A stretch of DNA of 64,000 bases from Pseudocercospora fijiensis CIRAD86. Taxonomy: Eukaryota; Ascomycota; Dothideomycetes; Mycosphaerellales; Mycosphaerellaceae. Every line of letters begins with the position of its first letter. The first letter of the stretch is position 1. A program made the position numbers and the translations under genes. The stretch is from contig NW_006921533.1 in NCBI RefSeq assembly GCF_000340215.1, forward strand, positions 7,293,671-7,357,670. Reading direction: 5' to 3'. Positions 33,531 through 44,899 of this stretch are shown here, one piece after another. Below the pieces are notes generated by a model that saw only the letters and a program-made list of their open reading frames with translations, ran no database searches and was not told where the DNA came from.

Positions 33531-35440
33531 AGGCGAATATCGCTACCGAAGTCTTAAACTAAATATATATAGTTTAACTCGTAATCGCTATTTCGGGGGA
33601 GGTTATCGATAGCGGCCTAGAGCGACTCTTTCGCGCCTTCGAGCGAGCGGCGGTATACGACGGCGGCGCGTAGGTATTTACGTATCTCTTAGTAGATTTT
33701 CGCGCTAAAGCGTCTATCGATAGTGCGCTAAACGTAGACGTAGTATAGTAGGTATATTGTCGTCGTAAATGCTATTCGAACTGCGCGTCGCTCGGCTACC
33801 GAGTCGTCTATAAGGAGGAATTTAGGTACCTAAATACCGCCTATCTACCTGCTTATAGTACGCAAAAACTCCGCAACAATATCGCCGTCGTTAGTAGGTA
33901 AGAGCATATATACCGCTATACGAGAAATAGCATATTTATCCTTTACTATAATAGTATAAAGAAACTAACCTAGGTAATTAGTCTTGTACGTCGCGTCTAT
34001 AAACGCGATCGTATAATAGGCTTTAAGCAGTTCTACACTAGTTTTGCTAGTATATACGACGCCGTAGGTAGTCTCTTTATCGATTTAGCGTATAGCTTCT
34101 ATGTTCTCGCAAAATAGCCCTTCTATAATAATATATTAGTAATTGTTATAATAGAAAACCGCAAATATAAACAAAAGAATCCTAAAGTTTAGGGTTCGGT
34201 CTACTAAGGCGCGCTAGAAGCCGGACCGAGGTGTTGCCGCAGCTTCTAAATTATCTTATTAGCTCGAAGCTAAGGCTCTACGGCGCTTCCGCTTTAGGCG
34301 AAGAACTTTAGAATCTCGAGATTCTACCTTTCGTATCTAGTATTCGCAGGTAATCGAGTCTAATATCTTTATCTATCGAGCTAATAACTTAGATAGACTT
34401 CCGCGTCGATCTATTAGTTAATCGGAGTCCGGATACGCGGGCGCGACGGTCCGTATAGCTGTTTTTCTAACCTTACGCCCTAGCTAAATAGTAATAATAA
34501 GATTAACTAACCTTATTAACACTACTCGAATACATCTTCTTTCTGTGTTTACTATACTAGCGACGCGCCGCCGAGCCTTCTATCCTTATATGCCTTCCGG
34601 AAGGCGCGACTAGAATTAAGCACGTCGTACTTTATTATAAAATTGCCGCCGGCGGCCTTAAATAGCGCATTCGCTGCTAAGTTGTACTAAGCCTTTAATG
34701 TCTTCTATACCGTACTCGGCTTATATCTATAGCATACCTCGTGCCCTATAGTAGTTAATAACGCGCTATACCGGCGGAAGAGGTCGAAGTTATCTAACTA
34801 GTAGTAGTCCGAGTAATCCTCGCGGCTTATACGCTAAACTCGATACGCGACAATCTCCGGCTTACTAGACTTATTATCCTTATTATATATAGTATATACC
34901 TTTATTATTATAGGGTAGCCTTGCGCGCGTTTAATCTTCTTATTAAAGCGCCGCGCACTATACCCTTTAGTCTTATCTAACTTCTAGTATAGTTGCTTAC
35001 GAAAGCGGCAAATATAACGCGTCGTTTCTAGCCTACTCTTCTCGATATAGTCCTTGTTCTTTATCTATATATTATTAATATATAGTAACAACGCGTACTA
35101 TTGCTTTGCCGGTACCTTAAACGAGTCGTCGAAGCCGTATAGAATAGCTCGTTCGCGCTATTCGCGGAGGTTATCGATATATAGTAAGGACGCGTAGTAC
35201 GAGTCTAGCTTAACTAGAACTCGAGACTTTCGAGGGCGGCGATAGTCTAGGGACACTAACGCGTTTTTATTACTAGAATCGACTAAATCGTCCCCTTCTT
35301 CCTCCTCTGCCGAAAAGTTAGCGATTCCGACCGCGCTCTACTCTTATCGTAATCTTATACCTAGCGCGAAGTTACCCTATACCTACGATACTAGTATATC
35401 CCTATCCCTACCTCCTCCGAGGTAGTCCGCAATTAATACA
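33531..35440 (-). pseudogene. MULE-2 transposase, N-terminal part; remainder at 20350-21363
   Basis: Collinear with the MULE-1 transposase (16400-19390) and interrupted between the catalytic region and the C-terminal part by the LTR retrotransposon. The catalytic block near 33850-34050 again reads as a YKTN-type MULE motif on the minus strand. The C-terminal portion continues from 21363 down to about 20350. Many RIP stops. Confidence 0.65.
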
Positions 35441-35687
35441 GCATTAGAAGATATTAAAGGTATAATTTAAATAATAGAAGAGATAGAAACGATAGCGCAG
35501 AGCGATAGTAAGGTGCGATAGCAAGGTAGAAAACAATAACCTAAACAAACTAGTACGCGTCGACGCGTAGGAGCGGAAGCGTATACAATCTACGCCGACC
35601 GCCGCTCTACAAGGTCGGAAGCCCCGGTTAGCTGTAGGTTAGGCGCTCGGACGCTAGTATAGGACTTTATACGCCTCCGAAGATCGG

Positions 35688-36652
35688 GCAACTCTATAAG
35701 GATAAATTAAGATATGTGTTTCAATTTCGCGATCGAGGTATACCTATAAAGAGATTATACTATTACGTAATGATTCTCTATCTAGCAGTCTTGTGTCGGA
35801 TATGCTGTCCCTAGATTACAAGCGGTATTGCTAGAGCTATAATAGCGACAAAGATTCCCGCCTAAGCTCGAAAGCTCTCGATATATCTAACCTTCTCTAC
35901 CTAGGCTATAGCACCGTATAGAAATCTAAAAGCTACGACATTTTTTAGCCTAATAATACTAGTCTGCGTTTTAGTACCTAAACCTTCCTATATAGTTTTA
36001 AGTTCCCTATCGTCTCTTTCTAGTTAGATACGGCTATCGCTAGAAGTATATAAAATTAGATATAGCGAGGGATACCTAGATCGTAAAGTTAGAAGGAATT
36101 TAGGGCGTTTTAGTAATATTTAAAGACCTATAATTAGTACGTAAACTAGTATAGTATAGGTAAATATATAAGTATAGATTATTACTTTAGTATTAGATAA
36201 AGGCCCTTTCTTACTATTTTATTAAAGAGCGTTTTAGAGATATAGAAGACGACTTCTATATAGGATATTAGACCTCGAAGGCTATAGATACGACTTCCTA
36301 TACTATACTATATAGCGTTATATAAGAAGGCGAGAAACTCGTATACTCTTTAGGTCTACGTACTTCTAGTACTACTTAGACTAGATAGATAATAGGGTTT
36401 GCTACTATAATATACGCTTTACTCGAGTATAGCTTATCGAGTAATCTAGGCTATTACTAGATATAGAAATGCTACCTTTCCGCCCTTTAAGATATAAAGT
36501 AGAGCCGTAGTAACGCTATATATAGTCTATTAAAGAATAGCCTATCCGGGTAGGTAGTACTACTAGGTAAGGCTCTTCGACTATAGTATCTTATAGTACT
36601 CGGTTATCCTTAGTAGAACGATCGAATTACTATATTTAACCTAGTCCGATTT
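35688..36652. other. RIPed sequence without recognised content
   Basis: Lies between MULE-2 and the next chromovirus. TpA-rich, no TIR, LTR or protein motif found. Its left part is the continuation of the original site into which the MULEs inserted. Confidence 0.4.
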
Positions 36653-36836
36653 TATTAGAGGATATATAAAAGGCATATAACCGGCTAAGTAAAGCTAGGG
36701 TCTTAGTGCCTTAGGTAGGGCTTAGCGCTTAGCGTTAGCCTAACTTTCTAACCTTCCTCTTTCTCTTTTATAGGCCTTATCGAATACTATACGCTTTAGA
36801 CTATACTATCTATCTACTTACCTAACCTATATTATA
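36653..36836 (+). repeat. 5' LTR of chromovirus copy 2
   Basis: Starts TATTAGAG, ends ATTATA; aligns with the other LTRs of the family. Immediately downstream TAGTATTTAGTCTACC is the likely primer-binding site (TGG RIPed to TAG), also present after the 5' LTR of the complete copy. Confidence 0.75.
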
Positions 36837-36899
36837 TAGTATTTAGTCTACCCTTTAAGGGCTATAGCTAGATAGTTGATTAATTTAGGAATACGACTT

Positions 36900-39800
36900 A
36901 AGATTCGTACTAGAACTAGCCTCCTACTAAAACAAGACCTATATACTAAGAAACTACTAATTCGACCGTACTAATTACTAACTTAGGCCTTCTATACGGC
37001 CTATTCGACTAAGCTAATCGATTACAGACTAAAATAGATAAGTATAACGATATTATAAACTAGGGCTTTATTATAGGCTAACGGGATAGCTATCTAATAT
37101 TCGGACTACTTAACCTCGGGCCTCTAAGGACCTATTTGCGTAATAAACTCTATACCCTCTAGCGAGAGAAGGAAGTCTATAAAGATTTCGCGGCTATTTA
37201 ACGCCTTATAGCTAAACTTAGTGCGCCTATAGTAGAAGAACTAGTAATAAGTCGATAGCGACCCTAAAAGAACCTAGGATAACTACTTTAATTCCCTTAA
37301 AGGCCTATCTAAAATCGACTAGCAAACCTATAAGGACACTATACTAAATACGCTTAGTAACCCCTATTTAAGGCAATAGCGGGCTTAGGAACAATTCCTC
37401 TATACTAAATAGAAGCCCGATAAGACTACTCGAGCCTTCTAAACCCGACTAAGGGCTATTAAGGACGACCTACTACCTAAGGACAATTTAATATAGATTA
37501 TAGAAGTACGACCTAAATTTAGGTAGGAACTTACCCTTAAACTAGACCGCCGCCGTATATTTAAATAATACTATAGTCGCCTTGAATTTATAGTCGAAGT
37601 TAATCTAGCTAAGTAGGCAGCTATAGGCTATATAGGCCTAGGAACGACTAGAATCGAAGATCCAGCCTAATAATAATAACCGTAGTAACCGTAGAAGAGG
37701 TAGCTACTAGGGCAGAGCTAATAAGCCTAACAAGGATAGTAACAATAATAATAGCGACTACTAACGAGGCCGTAGTAACTACCGGTCTAGGCTATATCGA
37801 GGGGGCAATACCTAGCGTAGTAGGGGCCGCGGAAGAGGTAGATTCCTCTACTAATAAACTAAGCGGTTTGTATCTAGTAGCGCTCTACTAACTAGCTTTA
37901 AGTGCTTTAAGTATAATAGTACTAGCTACTTACTTAGGGCATACGAGAAGCCGAAGGACTTAGCTCGAATTAAGCGTACTACTACCGACTATAGAAGGAA
38001 GCTTATAGTAGCGAATACTACCCCTATAGTAACTAGCCTTCCTAATCGGTCGAAAAAAGAATAAGCGCTATACTAACTATTAGCCTAGTACGGCGTAAGA
38101 CTATTAATATATAGCTAGCAATTATACGAGACTGCCTTATTAGTAATACCTACGATAGCAATTATAAGACTACGGTTATACTAGACCTAGGAAATTTAGT
38201 TAGTACCCTTATTAACTACCGTACTACTAAGTACCTAGATCTAAAGCAATTACACCTAGCTAATATACTAATCCTTGCTTAGTTTAATTAGACTAGATAC
38301 GAAAACTATAGAGTATACTATATTAATATAGTCTTAAAGGATAATATCGGCAACGATAGGGTCCTAGATTTTACTACCTATACTATCGATATAGACAACC
38401 TCTACTACGGAGCTACTATTGTGCTTAGTAATCCTATATTAAAGCATTATACTATAAAAATAGACCTCGGCAGCTAATAATAGCGTTTTAGAATAGCTAG
38501 GAAGGAGAACATTAATTATATTAACCCTAGTAAATGCCCTAATAATGCTAGGGTCCTATTCGTAAGCAATCTTATAGCTACTAACCTAACTGCCGACCTT
38601 CTCGAAGAGAAAGAGCTACCTAATAGTATAGAACCTAACTAACTCGAGCGTATTCCCCTACCGATCCGAGGAACCTATATTAATATATTTAAGCACTATC
38701 TAGCCGCTATACTTCTACTATTAAAAGAGACATATTATAAGATTAAAGTAATAGAGTGTAAGGAGGTTCCCTTTAGCCTACTATATAACCTTAGTAAAAG
38801 AGAGCTAGCTATCCTTCGTAAATACCTAGATAAGAACCTTACTAATAGGCGGATAAGATATAGCAATAGCCCTACTAGTGCACTAATCCTATTTATTCCG
38901 GAAAAGGATAGTAGCCTACGCCTATATATTAATTATCGTAGACTAAATTCTATTACTATTAAAGACCGCTAACTACTTCCGCTTATTAATAAGATATTAG
39001 ACCGCCTGTTAGGTGCCTAATTCTATACTACGTTAGATTTAAAGAATATATACTATCGTATCCGTATCCGTAAGAGTAACGAATAGAAGACTATATTCCG
39101 TACCCGTTATAGCTATTTCGAATACTTAGTAATGCCTTTTAGGCTAGCTAATGCCCCTATAACATTCTAATCCTATATTAATAGGGCTTTGTCTAGCCTA
39201 CTAGACTACCTATATGTCGTCTATCTTAATAATATATTAATCTATACTTATTTGCTTAATATCGCTAGCTATTAGGCTACTGTTAGAAAGGTCGTTAACC
39301 GCCTACAAGCCTATACCTTATACTACAAACCTTCTAAATGCACCTTCGCTACTAAGGTAGTACCCTTCTTAGGCTTCTTAGTTTCTATTAAAGGCGTTAA
39401 GGCTAATCCTAATCGTATAAAGACTATTGCTAAGAAGCCTATACCGATAACGGTTAAGGAGCTCTAATCGTTCCTTAGTTTTGCTAACTTCTACCGACGA
39501 TTTATTAAGGGCTATTTACGCTATATAGCACCGCTAACTAAGCTTACTAAAATAAGAGCAATCCTTCTAGGGAGCTTAAATAGAGTAACAAAGTACAAGC
39601 CGCTTTTAACGGTTTAAAGAAGCGGTTTACTACTACTCTCCTACTATACTATTTCAACCTGATTAAGATATTAAAAATTGAGACTAACGCTTTATAGTAT
39701 GCTATATCCGCTATCCTATTATAATAGGGTAGTAGCAACGATAGCTACTAGCACCCGATTGCCTTCTTCTTAAGAAAGATAATTAATATAGAACGCTAGT

Positions 39801-39950
39801 ACGAGACGTACGAGTAAGAGCCTCTAGCAATCGTAGAAGCCTTTAAGCATTAGAGGCACTATCTTAACGGTATATAGCATACTATTTAGGTCTATATAGA
39901 CTATAACAACCTTCGTAGAATTACTAAGGTTACTAGGATTATAGGTCGAT
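36900..39950 (+). pseudogene. Chromovirus gag-protease-RT, RIP-inactivated (copy 2)
   Basis: Gag zinc knuckle near 37895-37955: KCFKYNSTSYLLRAYEK, i.e. CX2CX4HX4C with Cys/His changed to Tyr. Protease near 38180-38200 reads TVILDLGNLVSTLI. RT near 38740-39500: VPFSLLYNLSKRELAIL, LRLYINYRRLNSITIKDR, FEYLVMPFRLANAP, and YLNNILIY, the YxDD box with both Asp turned to Asn. KPSKCTF, VPFLGF and YRRFIKGY motifs follow. A normal Gypsy pol order; dead by stops and by loss of the catalytic Asp pair. Confidence 0.85.
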
Positions 39951-40400
39951 AGGCTAGATAGGTCGTCTACCTCGCTAGGTTCGATTTCGATATTCTATAT
40001 CGGCTAGGTATAAGTAACCCTACTAATAGTCCGTTAAGACGACCTAATTACGATAGCAAAACCTAGTCTATTAATTTATTATTTCCTATCCTATAATATA
40101 AGATTGCTATAGACATTACTATATAGTAGTAGTAGGATAAGCGGACCTCCGGATACCGCGATAGTGTATAATACAAAGGTATTCCTACTATATTAATAGT
40201 GCGCGTAAAGAACAAATACGCTAATATAGACTATAAGGATTCTATAGGCGACGTTACTATTTATAGTAATAGCAACGATAGCACTAATATAGTTAATCCG
40301 GCTACTAGTGCTACTAGATACTAGTATATATAGTACGTACTACGTAAGATCGCGAGAGTGCTATTAAGCGACCTTATATAAGATAACGGTTAAGCCTTTA

Positions 40401-41965
40401 AAGCGCGGATACTATATTAAACCGCTATACTAGCGCGCCTATTTACTAGTATTATACGGCGATAAAAGATCGGAAGTATCCGCGCTTACTTAGCGTAGAT
40501 CTCGGGCGCACTTATAGGCAAAAGTCGGCTACGTACTTAGTACTAAGCCTCCTCGGCTTCCGCCTTATATATCTATACCTAAGAACGACTAGTAGTCGAA
40601 GATAATATACTCGTCTTATTATAAAGCTAATAGCTTTAGATACTAGGGTATAGCTACTCTAGATAGACTATTGCTAACTATATTAAGGCTATCCCTTAGA
40701 CTAGCGAATAGCTAGAATATAGATGGATAGATATATATTCTAGCGAATATCTAAGTAATATTTAATCTACTAGGCTATCTAGAGCTCCGCTAGCCGGCTA
40801 TCTTCGTTACTAGTAATAACGCTTATTTAAACCTCTATAGCTATATATCTCTATTTGTTAATTACCGCAGTTAGCGTTAGATTACTAAGAATAGGCGTAT
40901 AGTAAATACTAGGCTTACTAGCGTTCGAATTCTCGTTAAATAGGGCTTTAGTAAGCTCGAGAATTGCTAGGAATTAAATTAGTTTAAGGTCTCGATATAG
41001 GTTAGTATATAACCGGTCGTACTATACTAGAGGGTATTAGTACTACTATATAACTATATAGTATATTTAAGTTAAGAAGGTTATAGAATTAGTCGAAGAA
41101 ATCCGGATATTCTAGGATAGCGATTAAACTATATAGTACTAATAATCCGGTATTACCTTAGACTCTATCCGCTAGTCGAGTAGTAGATAGATTTTCGCGT
41201 TTAGGATCGTAAACGATAGGTAAAGTCAGTTAGTAAAGAGTATACTAGGACCGGTAATACGTAGATATTTATCGTAATATTAATATAATAGTAAAGAAGT
41301 TATTATATCCTAGAAATTACGATAACTTCTATAGCCGGCTAACGGCTATAGCCGACGCTATAGCTACAATTCTCGGCTATATTACTAAAAGAGAAGGCTA
41401 TTTAATTATAATCGGCTAGCTCCTAGTAGGTATAGCGATAACTTCGATACCTAGCGAAACCTAATCTCTTTTATAATACATATCTAAATATCGAAATCTA
41501 TTAACCTATCTTCGCTAATAACAACGCCTTTTGCTTATTAATACTACTCTTTATCTCTATCGCCGTCGCTCTAATATCTTCTATCGACCTTTACAAATTA
41601 GATACTATTAATTTAAGACTATCTACCGTTACCTACACGCTATTAAACCTCGCCGCCGTCGCCTTACGACTAGTACTAAGCGCCGCTACTAGATACTCTA
41701 CCCTCGTATTTAATTCGGCTTATATCTCTAATAACTCGATCTTTTGCTTTTTAAAGGAGTTAGCCTCTCGCTCTCGCTCTAGTATACTATTAAACTAGCG
41801 CTTAGATTACTTTATATCCTTCTCGGCAAGATTAGTAAAATTATTAGAGGCTATAGTATACTCGCCGGTTAGATTCTTCTTAGTAATACTAGCCTATCGT
41901 AGCGACTTACTACTCGTATAACTAAGTTAGAGACCTTCGCTTATAACTCGAGCCTAATAGTAGAG
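40401..41965. other. RIPed sequence of unknown origin
   Basis: Begins where chromovirus copy 2 breaks off and ends where the giant-element fragment begins. A 12-bp inverted repeat AAGCGCGGATAC / GTATCCGCGCTT lies at 40401-40412 and 40476-40487, with AAGATCGG at 40466-40473 between the arms. No protein motif recognised on either strand. Confidence 0.4.
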
Positions 41966-44655
41966 ACCTAACTAGTTTCGAAACGCCACTTAGGCTATAC
42001 CGACAAACTACCCTTCTCTAAGGGGCGACTAACTTAGTAGCCTAGCTTATGCGTATTAAAAACTAAGTCCTCGCGGCTTATAGTTCCTATACGGTAATGC
42101 CTTTCCTCGACGATATAATCGATATTAGTATTAAAGGCCCTAAAACTAGGTACGATAATAAAGAAGTAGAGCCTAGTATCCGGAGGTTCTTTCTTAAATA
42201 TATCTAGAACCGCGATAGTATCCTCTACGACTTAGAGCGGGCTAACTTAATAGTATATAGGGAGAAGCTTTAGCTCCTATATAAACGAATAAACATTGTT
42301 GGATTTATAACTAATAAGAACGGCCGCTATTTCGATAGTATACGGGTCCTAAAGATTGTATCCTAGCTAGACCCTACCTATTAGAAAGATGTTCGAATCT
42401 AGCTTAGAGTAGTCTCCTACTTCCGTATCTAGGCCGAGAACTTTATATTAATATATAAACCTTTATACGCCTTACTTAAGAAGGATACTAAGTTCGAATA
42501 GACCTCCGTATACTAGGCAGCTAAGGATACGGTTACTAAGGCACTCGTTAGCGTACCTACACTTATATCTATTAACTACTTAGAGGGTATAGGTTTACTA
42601 TTTATCGCTATCGACTCGAGCGGGGAAGGCTATAGTAAGATACTAATATAGTATAACCGTAAGGAGCTATCTTTATATTACCCTATACGGTATAACTTAG
42701 GTCTATAGAAACCGATCGAGGCCCGATATAATACTAGCAAGCGAGACTACCTTATAGTCTATAAGGCTTTTAAGAAGTTCCGACCCTAGCTTTTTAGAGT
42801 GTTCTTTCGCCTAGAGGTTAACGCTTAGATACTAGTCTATTAACTTAATCGTATAGCCTCCGACCTACCTAACTCTACGATAGCTCGGTAGGTTGCCTAG
42901 ATCTATTTGTTTAATCTCGACGTCTTCTATATTCCTAGCAAGAAGCACTCTAGACTATATTAATGCTATACTAGGAATTACTAGGTCTACTACCGATAAC
43001 TAACCTAGTAACTAACCCGACGACTAACCTAAGGGCTAGCCTAAAGAAGACTCTACTACTAATAGCTAAGATAGTAATAGCTAGGCTAATACTAAGGCGG
43101 ATAAATAAGATAGGAATAATATCCTTAATAGGGTCTACTCCGACGACTCCTATTATATCGCCTACTTCCTAACCTATACGAAGAAAGTACCTAGTCTATT
43201 AAAGAGCTAGTACCGTCGTATTATTCGCTAATCTCGGAGGTTCCTAGTTAAGGATCGTATCCTTTAGCGATAGGCTATAATTAATATACCCCTTTAGCGT
43301 ATTGTTAATAATCTAGTAGCTTTATAAGAAATCCTTTATATAGTATATAAGAAGATTAGCTACTAGGCGGTAGAGGGCACTTTCGACGTCTTTCGTCGGC
43401 GATACTAGTAGGATAGCGTATAGGCTAATATCTGTCGCTACTATAAGAGCTGTCCTAAGTGTAACTTTAGGAATAGCTACCGTCGACTAGGCGAGCTACG
43501 TATCTCTACTACCTAATTAGTTAGGGAACGTTAGTATAGCGATAGAGTCTAGCTTAGCTATAAGAATAGTTTATATATTATTTAAGAGGGTCTTTCTCGA
43601 TAACCGGAGGCCTATTACTTCTATAAGGGCTACGGTGCTATTAATGTCTATAATATAGCTACTTTCCTATTTAAGGACCTATTCTACTAATAGGGCTCGC
43701 CCTATGAAATTATCTTAGACAACGCTACTACTAATATAGCTAAAGAAGTTTAAGCGCTACTTGCTTTATATAGGGCGAAGAACATTCGTATCTTCTTATA
43801 CTATACCTAGTCTAATACTATTATTAAGCGAGGCTATCGGTCTTTAATTAATGCCCTATCTAAGATAACTAATAGTAGGGATAGATTAGTTACTATTTCT
43901 AATAGCATCTACGACTAGGGGTCTATTCGTACTAGAGCGGATCTTCTTGCCCTATAGGTAAAAGCTCTTAAGGAGATAACTATAATTTCTTAAAAGGGTC
44001 TTACTCGATAACGTCGCCTTCGTAAAGAGGCTAAGTAGTATTTCGACGACTATTATACTATTAATTAGGAACCTCTAAAGGTCGGCGATATAGTTCTTCT
44101 CTACCGGTCCGAGCTAGAATATAGATAGATAGATATTTCATTTGCCTATTGTAGTGCCTTTCGGCCTATACAGGTCTGTTTCTATGTATTGTTTTGGGTA
44201 GGAAACTAACTTAGTTGGTAAAAACCTCCCTCCTGTCCTATTTATAAGTGTTGATCTTCCTTGTTTCTTTGTTCTCCTTCCTCTAGGGTGTACTAGTATT
44301 ATAGTTGTTACCCTCTAACTACCTTGCCTGCTGCTTTGCCCTTCTTTCCCCCTCTTCTTCCCTCCTTCTTATCTACTCCTTAGTTTCCCTTGCTAGTGCG
44401 AATTGTTATACAAATCCCTGTTTAATAATCTACTTTACTATCTTCTTTAGGTCTTCTTTGCTCTAGATTAGCTTATCGTATTCCCTTTCTATTGCTTTTA
44501 GTCTCCAATTACTTCTGCCTTCTAACTATTAAGGGCAGACTAGTAGCATATACTTAGGGTTCTGAGATTGGTAGCTATATTAGCAAGCCTTGCTTTCAAT
44601 TCCTAGGACGTTTCTTCTAAATAGGTAAGATCTGAATCTAATGTGTTTAGATCTG

Positions 44656-44755
44656 NNNNNNNNNNNNNNNNNNNNNNNNNNNNNNNNNNNNNNNNNNNNN
44701 NNNNNNNNNNNNNNNNNNNNNNNNNNNNNNNNNNNNNNNNNNNNNNNNNNNNNNN
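44656..44755. other. Assembly gap (100 N)
   Basis: Exactly 100 N inside the 3' part of the LINE; a scaffolding placeholder, so distances across it are not reliable. Confidence 0.98.
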
Positions 44756-44899
44756 TTTAGATAGCTAGGCTTGCCTCGGCCCTGTTTAGGTCCTTATAGA
44801 GCTAGTAGTTGTATTAACTAAATTTGATTAGTGCCTTTAGGGTTCCTAGTCTAACTTGTGTTTTGTTCTATTCCTACTCCTATAGGTATCTAGCAATTG

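Larger units (their letters stand above)
19663..35678 (-). mobile_element. Mutator-like element MULE-2, split by a 12-kb retrotransposon
   Basis: Left TIR from 19663 (GGCCTATATAAAGTCCCACA and on), right TIR ending at 35678 with the complement over about 38 bp, mismatches mostly in the first few bases. Left target duplication TAAGATCGG, right GAAGATCGG (eight of nine bases equal). Removing the insertion 21364-33526 plus one CTAT copy restores the sequence found in MULE-1 (GCCTATAGGCGAATATCG in place of GCCTATAGCCGAATATCA), leaving about 3.85 kb, the same size as MULE-1. Confidence 0.8.
36653..40400 (+). mobile_element. Ty3/Gypsy chromovirus, 5' half (copy 2)
   Basis: 5' LTR, gag, protease, RT and the start of RNase H, collinear with the complete copy at 51898-61410. 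Similarity stops near 40400, before the integrase; integrase, chromodomain and 3' LTR are missing. RIPed throughout. Confidence 0.8.
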
